NCBI GenBank assembly: GCA_037445875.1
Contig: JBBIJR010000124.1
Coordinates: 1 to 6,241 of the forward strand
Length of the DNA stretch: 6,241 nucleotides
Reading direction: 5' to 3'
DNA from: JBBIJR01 sp037445875
GTDB taxonomy: Bacteria > CLD3 > SB21
Within the stretch, counting starts at the first letter, position 1. Each line of letters starts with the position of its first letter. A model generated the notes under the pieces. It had not been told where the DNA came from. It made no database searches and worked only from the letters and a program-made list of their open reading frames with translations. Shown here in pieces: positions 1 to 3,878 of this stretch. Made by a program: the position numbers and the translations under genes.

Positions 1-1880
1 GAACAGGTCTGAGCGTGGGAGACTCGGTGCTGTTGGATGTGGGCTACACGGACACACGCTATGTAAATGCGGGGGAGGCAAACGCGATCACCTCAGGCAT
101 GATCCAGAGTAACCAGGTGGTGAAGGGCGTGAACGATCTGAAGGACAACGTTCGGCTCAAAGCGGGGAGTAACATATCGGTAACGACGGCAGGAGACTCG
201 GTAGTGATCTCGGCCGTGGGAGTGGGATCTGGGGATATCACGGGTGTGACGGCTGGAACGGGACTTGCCGGAGGTGGATTGACCGGCGATGTGACGGTGC
301 GGTTGGACACGATTTATGCCGATGGGCGATTCATCAACGAAGGGCAGAGTAACTTTGTGGATTCCACGGAGATCAAGGATGGAAGCATAACGAACAACGA
401 CATACGAGCGTATGCCGGTATCGCGGGTTCAAAGATCAATCCGGATTTCGGGTCGCAGAACATACTCACGAGTGGCTCTCTCACGGTGAACAGCATCGAC
501 GGCGTTTTGTTCACCGGCACGTATGGATCTGGTTCCATTCCCACTTCTGGAGCGGGAACCCGCATGATGTGGTATCCCAACAAAGCGGCCTTCAGAGCTG
601 GAAGAGTTTCGGGAAACCATTGGGACAATGATAGTATAGGTAGTTCCTCATTCGCTTCCGGATACAACTCTAAGTCAACCGGCACTACTTCCACGGCGAT
701 GGGCAACAGCACCGCGGCGAGCGGCTACGCCTCCACGGCGATGGGCCGCAACACCAGGGCCAGCGGTGATTACTCCATGGCAATCGGTTACAGCACAGAA
801 GCCAGCGGTGATTATTCTGCAGCGATCGGATATTACTCGAATGCTACCGCCAGTTTTTCCACAGCGATGGGATACTATTCGGACGCCACCGCCAGCCAGT
901 CCACGGCGATGGGCCGCCTCACTACGGCCAGCGGCTCAATATCCACGGCGATGGGCAACAACACGTTGGCGAGCGGCTCCCCTTCCACAGCAATGGGCAG
1001 TTATGTTTCAACATCCGGCAAGCCAGGATCTTTTGTNNNNNNNNNNGGCAGCGAAACTGTAGCGAGCGGGGAGAATTCCACGGCGATGGGAAGGCACACT
1101 CTATCGTTTGACAGCTCGGCAGTTGCCATGGGGGATTCCACGATTGCCGGCCGACACGCGACAGCCATGGGGTGGTATACCAATGCTCTGGGCGTGGCTT
1201 CGACATCGTTTGGATTCAATACTACGGCCAGCGGCTGGTATTCGACAGCGATGGGCGACCACACATCGGCGAGCGGCTCCCATTCCACAGCAATGGGCAG
1301 TTATGTTTCAACATCCGGCAAGCCAGGATCTTTTGTGATTGGCGATAACAGTACTACGGACTATACCTTATCGGGGTCCATGAATCAAATGACGATGCGT
1401 TTTGATGGAGGGTATCGTTTATACAGTAGCTCGGACCTCACAAGTGGAGTTTATCTTAGCTCTGGCGGAGGCAGTTGGACCAGCGTGTCTGACCGGAACA
1501 AAAAAGAGAACTTCAAATTCGTTAGCGGTGAGGAAATTCTCTCCCGGATCGCCACGATGGCCATTCAGAGCTGGAATTACAAATCACAGAATTGTTCCAT
1601 CCGGCACCTCGGTCCCGTCGCTCAGGATTTCTACGCGGCCTTTGGTCTGGGCGAAAGCGACACGACGATCACCACGGTGGATATCGACGGCGTGAACATG
1701 ATCGCCATCCAGGCCCTCGAAAAAAGGACGGTCGAGCTGAAAGTGGCTCAGCAGGAGCTGTCCAAGAGAGCCGAGGAACTCACGTTGCTCCAGGCGCGGG
1801 TGGAAGCGCTGGAACGTCTGCTGTCGAACGTATACAAAGACGAAGAGCTCAAGACGACCGCCGCGAACGCCGGCAAGTAA
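1..1880 (+). CDS. Fibrous surface protein with YadA-like head repeats and Peptidase_S74 chaperone domain (5' end missing)
   Basis: The frame is open to the left edge (first full codon at base 3), so the N-terminus lies outside the window and the GTG at 15 is probably internal. Seen in order: stalk-type motifs (bases 3-311), including GDITGVTAGTGLAGGG, a form familiar from trimeric fibre stalks; an entry segment beginning MMWYPNKAAFRAG (base 564); head repeats of the form STAMGxxTxASGxx (690-1325); an exit segment GSFVIGDNS; and then SDRNKKENF (from 1488). That last motif fits the Peptidase_S74 intramolecular chaperone, with a Ser (1488-1490) and a Lys five residues later (1503-1505) as the expected catalytic dyad. 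A heptad-like coiled coil follows from about 1710. In the family, the chaperone domain drives trimer folding and then cuts itself off. The inferred role is a trimeric surface adhesin or fibre. A prophage tail fibre is possible, but the neighbours are not phage genes. Ten Ns interrupt the repeats, so the repeat count is not reliable. The domain assignment is firm; the biological role is not. Confidence 0.9.
   Translation, partial: TGLSVGDSVLLDVGYTDTRYVNAGEANAITSGMIQSNQVVKGVNDLKDNVRLKAGSNISVTTAGDSVVISAVGVGSGDITGVTAGTGLAGGGLTGDVTVRLDTIYADGRFINEGQSNFVDSTEIKDGSITNNDIRAYAGIAGSKINPDFGSQNILTSGSLTVNSIDGVLFTGTYGSGSIPTSGAGTRMMWYPNKAAFRAGRVSGNHWDNDSIGSSSFASGYNSKSTGTTSTAMGNSTAASGYASTAMGRNTRASGDYSMAIGYSTEASGDYSAAIGYYSNATASFSTAMGYYSDATASQSTAMGRLTTASGSISTAMGNNTLASGSPSTAMGSYVSTSGKPGSFXXXXGSETVASGENSTAMGRHTLSFDSSAVAMGDSTIAGRHATAMGWYTNALGVASTSFGFNTTASGWYSTAMGDHTSASGSHSTAMGSYVSTSGKPGSFVIGDNSTTDYTLSGSMNQMTMRFDGGYRLYSSSDLTSGVYLSSGGGSWTSVSDRNKKENFKFVSGEEILSRIATMAIQSWNYKSQNCSIRHLGPVAQDFYAAFGLGESDTTITTVDIDGVNMIAIQALEKRTVELKVAQQELSKRAEELTLLQARVEALERLLSNVYKDEELKTTAANAGK
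33..365 (+). repeat. Duplicated stalk motif, two diverged copies 270 bases apart
   Basis: At protein level, LDVGYTDTRYVNAGEAN (from base 33) and LDTIYADGRFINEGQSN (from base 303) align without gaps. They share L, D, Y, D, R, N, G and N. The DNA has diverged strongly, so this is an old duplication kept for its protein pattern. The copies are separated by the glycine-rich GDITGVTAGTGLAGGG segment. The left edge (TGLSVGDSVLLDV) looks like the tail of another such unit, so more copies probably lie upstream. Confidence 0.7.
690..1325 (+). repeat. Head repeat array, 42-base period (about 14 units of STAMGxxTxASGxx)
   Basis: Units begin at 690, 732, 774, 816, 858, 900, 942 and 984. After the Ns they begin at 1077, 1119, 1158, 1200, 1242 and 1284. 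Almost all are exactly 42 bases (14 codons). The unit at 1119 is 39 bases (AVAMGDSTIAGRH), one residue short. The recurring core is tccacggcgatggg, encoding STAMG. This is the left-handed beta-roll repeat of the YadA head family, in which each unit makes one turn of the trimeric head. The units are in-frame coding repeats and vary at the exposed positions. The true number is uncertain because the array contains an assembly gap. Confidence 0.9.
983..1336 (+). repeat. Exact 54-base direct repeat (983-1036 and 1283-1336), 300 bases apart
   Basis: Bases 983-1036 are identical to 1283-1336. With one mismatch (982/1282) the match extends back to 968/1268. Both copies encode STAMGSYVSTSGKPGSF. The second copy continues into VIGDNS, the exit from the head. 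The first copy runs straight into the Ns. Other units in the array differ at many bases, so this level of identity is exceptional and suggests either a recent duplication or an assembly artefact. Confidence 0.85.
1037..1046. other. Assembly gap (10 Ns) inside the head repeats
   Basis: Ten consecutive Ns follow the sequence ttttgt and precede ggcagcgaaact. The gap keeps the reading frame only because the two preceding bases plus ten Ns make four codons. After the gap the protein resumes as GSETVASGEN, which is the second part of a 14-residue head unit missing its STAM start. The break therefore lies at the most repeated core of the array, where short-read assembly commonly fails. The real gap length is unknown. 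Confidence 0.95.
1488..1877 (+). other. Predicted self-released Peptidase_S74 domain plus C-terminal coiled coil
   Basis: This is the predicted C-terminal fragment of 130 residues, starting at the Ser of SDRNKK. In the well-studied endosialidase chaperone domains, cleavage occurs on the N-terminal side of the catalytic Ser, and a Lys five residues downstream is also needed. Both residues are present here. Further family-like features are IQSWNYK, the LGPVAQDF segment, VDIDGVNMIAIQALEKR and a heptad pattern to the end (VELKVAQQELSKRAEEL). The cleavage itself is inferred from the family. Confidence 0.75.
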
Positions 1881-1935
1881 TGAGGTCATGCCAAGCTTCG
1901 CTGATGTGTTATGTGGAAGGACCTATGAAAAAGCG

Positions 1936-1941
1936 GGAGAG
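1936..1941 (+). promoter_or_regulatory. Ribosome binding site supporting the ATG at 1948
   Basis: GGAGAG (1936-1941) sits 6 bases before the ATG at 1948. It favours this start over the in-frame ATG at 1888, where the purine run gagg lies only two bases before the ATG and overlaps the end of the preceding gene's region. Starting at 1948 also puts a basic and hydrophobic signal-type sequence near the N-terminus. Confidence 0.5.
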
Positions 1942-1947
1942 ACTATC

Positions 1948-3009
1948 ATGAACATACGGCAAGGGTTAATCTTCGGGTTCGTCTTCGCAACCGTGCTCCG
2001 TGCGACGGTTGATGGGAGACGCGGGTGGCGCCGGGCCTTGATGGTTGCAGCCGTGCTCGTTGGCTCTGAACCCGGCGCGGCCCAATCGGACCCCGACGGG
2101 TACTACATCGGCGCAATCGGGGGACAGTATCCCATCCAGATGCAGGTGCAGTCCGGATTCGACGGAGGTGTGATGCGCTACTGGGGGACGTATTTCTATG
2201 AATCCATCGGCGAGCCGATCTCTCTGACCGGCCGTGATGAAGGCGAGGCCGTCGTCCTGGACGAAGCCGTCGACTACGAAACAACGGGTTCGTTTCGCGG
2301 ATTTTTTTCTGGAGAGCGCTTTGAAGGCACGTGGACGAGCGCCAAAACGCAAACGCAATGGGCGTTTTCCCTCCTGCGCGTCGCGGTGTTTGAGAAGTTG
2401 ATCGAGAACACGCCCGAGTGGCTGGTCGATTACCGATACCCGCGATTTGTCGATAACGGAGCGCTGGCACAGTTTGTCAATCTGCCCATATCCTCGTCGT
2501 CGGAGAAGAACTATCTCGGGCAGATTGATTACCTCCGTTCGAGCCACCAACCCGAAGGGCCCCGTCGGGAGAACAGGCGGAATTACTCGGTTCGCTTTGT
2601 GCACGACAGTCTGATCAGTTGCCTGATCACAGACATGGACATCGCAGGCGGCGATCATTGGAACATGCGCTACGAATCGATCAATGCAGGCTATGTGAAC
2701 GGTGTTCCCTCCTTTCTCGGGCTGGAGGAATTGTTCATCCCCGGTTCCGGATTCGTCAGCGTACTTTCCGACGCCGCCATCGAACAACTGAGACTGGCCG
2801 GCGCCGAATACGTCAAATATGGAGGGATAAGCGGATTGGAAGAAGACATGCTGTACCGATTCACGATCTCGCCGGCGGGATTCTGCCTGCATTTCGACGC
2901 TCGCACGGTTGATACGCGGTCGATGGAGGTTTTGCTGCCGTGGATCAAGTTGGAGAGCGTGGTGGATAGGAATGGACCCGTGGCGCCGATATGGTCAAAG
3001 AAGCGATGA
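1948..3009 (+). CDS. Predicted exported protein with a Gly/Tyr/Trp beta-domain and a DUF3298/RsiV-like C-terminal region
   Basis: The product is 353 residues from the ATG at 1948; an in-frame ATG at 1888 would add 20. The N-terminus has two hydrophobic stretches (residues 7-17 and 30-39). The second is preceded by RRGWRR and followed by GAAQS, a plausible signal peptidase I site near residues 45-46. Residues about 50-143 show a beta-strand pattern: YYIGAIGGQYPIQMQV, YWGTYFYESIGEPISLTG, GSFRGFFSGERFEGTW. I know this layout from uncharacterised exported proteins with an xYpIxMxL start and a final F-x-G-T-W. Residues about 160-345 resemble DUF3298/RsiV-type domains: YPRF, a GGDHWN segment (234-240) in the place of the usual GAAH, then an LEELF motif, AIEQLRLAG, a FTISPAGFCLHF strand pair and a final LLPWIKL. 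The role is unknown. It probably binds a ligand or senses something in the periplasm or at the cell surface. The gene follows the surface-protein gene by 67 bases. No lipobox is seen. Confidence 0.85.
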   Translation: MNIRQGLIFGFVFATVLRATVDGRRGWRRALMVAAVLVGSEPGAAQSDPDGYYIGAIGGQYPIQMQVQSGFDGGVMRYWGTYFYESIGEPISLTGRDEGEAVVLDEAVDYETTGSFRGFFSGERFEGTWTSAKTQTQWAFSLLRVAVFEKLIENTPEWLVDYRYPRFVDNGALAQFVNLPISSSSEKNYLGQIDYLRSSHQPEGPRRENRRNYSVRFVHDSLISCLITDMDIAGGDHWNMRYESINAGYVNGVPSFLGLEELFIPGSGFVSVLSDAAIEQLRLAGAEYVKYGGISGLEEDMLYRFTISPAGFCLHFDARTVDTRSMEVLLPWIKLESVVDRNGPVAPIWSKKR

Positions 3010-3115
3010 AAGCGATTCAGCACGCAACAGCCGCCGGGCGCTTCAACTTCGCCAACAAGTCTTGCCATCGAAAGGCATACCGTCATGATGAAGTCATGTG
3101 AAACCACTAAAACAG

Positions 3116-3122
3116 AAGGAGG
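3116..3122 (+). promoter_or_regulatory. Strong Shine-Dalgarno site for the TPR membrane protein
   Basis: AAGGAGG lies six bases upstream of the ATG at 3129. It is the closest match to the consensus in the window and fixes this start against the out-of-frame ATGs at 3084, 3087 and 3098. Confidence 0.8.
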
Positions 3123-3128
3123 ACCGTC

Positions 3129-3812
3129 ATGGAAGCGTACAGTATAGTTGCCATCGGCAAAAAATACTGGTGGATTCTGCTGGTAGGTGTCGGCGTGTAC
3201 TTCGGTTACACCCTATTCGTCGCCGATTTTTTGAAGCAGCAGCGGCTCGAATCGGTCGGCATACCGGCAAAGGCTCAGGTCTTGGATATCGACCGGCTCA
3301 ACGTGAAATTGAACCAGAACTGGAAATACAACTTCAAAGTCCTGGTGATGCAGGAAGGTAAGGCGCCGTATGAGGCCGTGCTTTCCACGTTCTGCGAGAC
3401 GTGGTCCGTCCCGAAAAAGGGCGCCTATCTGAGCGTCAAAATCGATCCGGACGATCCTCAGAATCTCATCTGGTCCAGCGAGGAATCGCCTGCGGTAACT
3501 ATGCAAGCCGCGGCCACAACGTTGACGGAGGCGCAAAACCACATCGCGGCCAAAGAATGGGACAAGGCCATCACCAGCCTCGAGCAGGCGTTGAAAGAAC
3601 TTGACCCAATAGATCCTAATGTGCCCGTCGCGATGTACAATCTCGCCTGCGCCTATTCCATGACCAAACAGAAAGCCGCCGCGCTGAAATGGCTTGAGAA
3701 AGCCCTTGAGAACGGGTTCAGCGAATTCACACACATCGAGAACGACCCCGACCTGGACAACATCCGCGGGATGAAACAATACAAGGTGCTGATTGACAAG
3801 TACAAGAAATAA
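3129..3812 (+). CDS. Membrane-anchored protein with DUF3592-like domain and C-terminal TPR-type helices
   Basis: The product is 227 residues. Residues 13-31 (WWILLVGVGVYFGYTLFV region) form one membrane segment, preceded by KK. Residues about 42-114 have the pattern of DUF3592-like beta domains: GIPAKAQVLDI, a strand YNFKVLVMQEGKAPYEAVL, then PKKGAYLSVKIDPDDPQNLIW. Residues about 126-222 are helical with TPR character: AQNHIAAKEWDKAITSLEQAL, then AMYNLACAYSMTKQKAAALKWLEKALENGF, and DPDLDNIRGMKQYKVL. The last part matches the 'TPR end-of-group' form (NLACAYS, ALENGF, DPDLDNIR). TPRs usually serve as protein-binding surfaces. Most of the protein lies on one side of the membrane, but the topology is not certain. 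The gene lies 66 bases before the kinase gene in the same orientation, so a partner or scaffold role for that kinase is a reasonable guess. I cannot assign a specific function. Confidence 0.88.
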   Translation: MEAYSIVAIGKKYWWILLVGVGVYFGYTLFVADFLKQQRLESVGIPAKAQVLDIDRLNVKLNQNWKYNFKVLVMQEGKAPYEAVLSTFCETWSVPKKGAYLSVKIDPDDPQNLIWSSEESPAVTMQAAATTLTEAQNHIAAKEWDKAITSLEQALKELDPIDPNVPVAMYNLACAYSMTKQKAAALKWLEKALENGFSEFTHIENDPDLDNIRGMKQYKVLIDKYKK

Positions 3813-3825
3813 GGCGATATTGAAT

Positions 3826-3860
3826 GGCCGTCGCTCGCCGGCTGTGGACGATCGGCGGCC
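3826..3860 (+). promoter_or_regulatory. Imperfect GC-rich hairpin just upstream of the kinase gene
   Basis: GGCCGTCG (3826-3833) can pair with CGGCGGCC (3853-3860), with one G-T wobble. After a C-T mismatch, TCG (3835-3837) pairs with CGA (3849-3851). The loop is about 10 bases. It lies between the stop of the TPR gene (3812) and the Shine-Dalgarno site of the kinase gene (3867-3871). No T-run follows, so it is not a typical intrinsic terminator. It could protect the transcript or tune kinase expression, or be chance in GC-rich DNA. Confidence 0.35.
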
Positions 3861-3866
3861 CTTCCG

Positions 3867-3871
3867 TGAGG
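3867..3871 (+). promoter_or_regulatory. Ribosome binding site for the kinase gene
   Basis: TGAGG (3867-3871) lies seven bases before the ATG at 3879. The TGA inside it is an in-frame stop, which means the kinase frame cannot start further upstream than this. The next in-frame ATG (residue 23) lies inside the glycine-rich loop, so 3879 is the only sensible ATG start. Confidence 0.6.
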
Positions 3872-3878
3872 CGTCCCG

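Noticed and set aside
690..1325. Regular short repeats that resemble a CRISPR array
   Set aside because: The 42-base period is in frame, encodes a coherent protein repeat (STAMG units), and has no constant repeat separated by unrelated spacers.
1..1880. Prophage tail-fibre gene
   Set aside because: S74 domains are common in phages, but no other phage gene lies in the window and the head repeats are of a bacterial adhesin type. It cannot be excluded without upstream sequence, so it is not called as a mobile element.
2014..2085. Twin-arginine (Tat) export signal suggested by RRGWRR before a hydrophobic stretch
   Set aside because: It lacks the Ser/Thr-Arg-Arg-x-Phe-Leu pattern. A general secretion signal or N-terminal anchor explains it equally well.
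1966..2892. A 308-codon open frame on the minus strand
   Set aside because: It lies opposite the exported-protein gene, which has a ribosome binding site, a signal sequence and recognisable domain patterns. The minus-strand product shows no recognisable motif and looks like a GC-rich antisense shadow.
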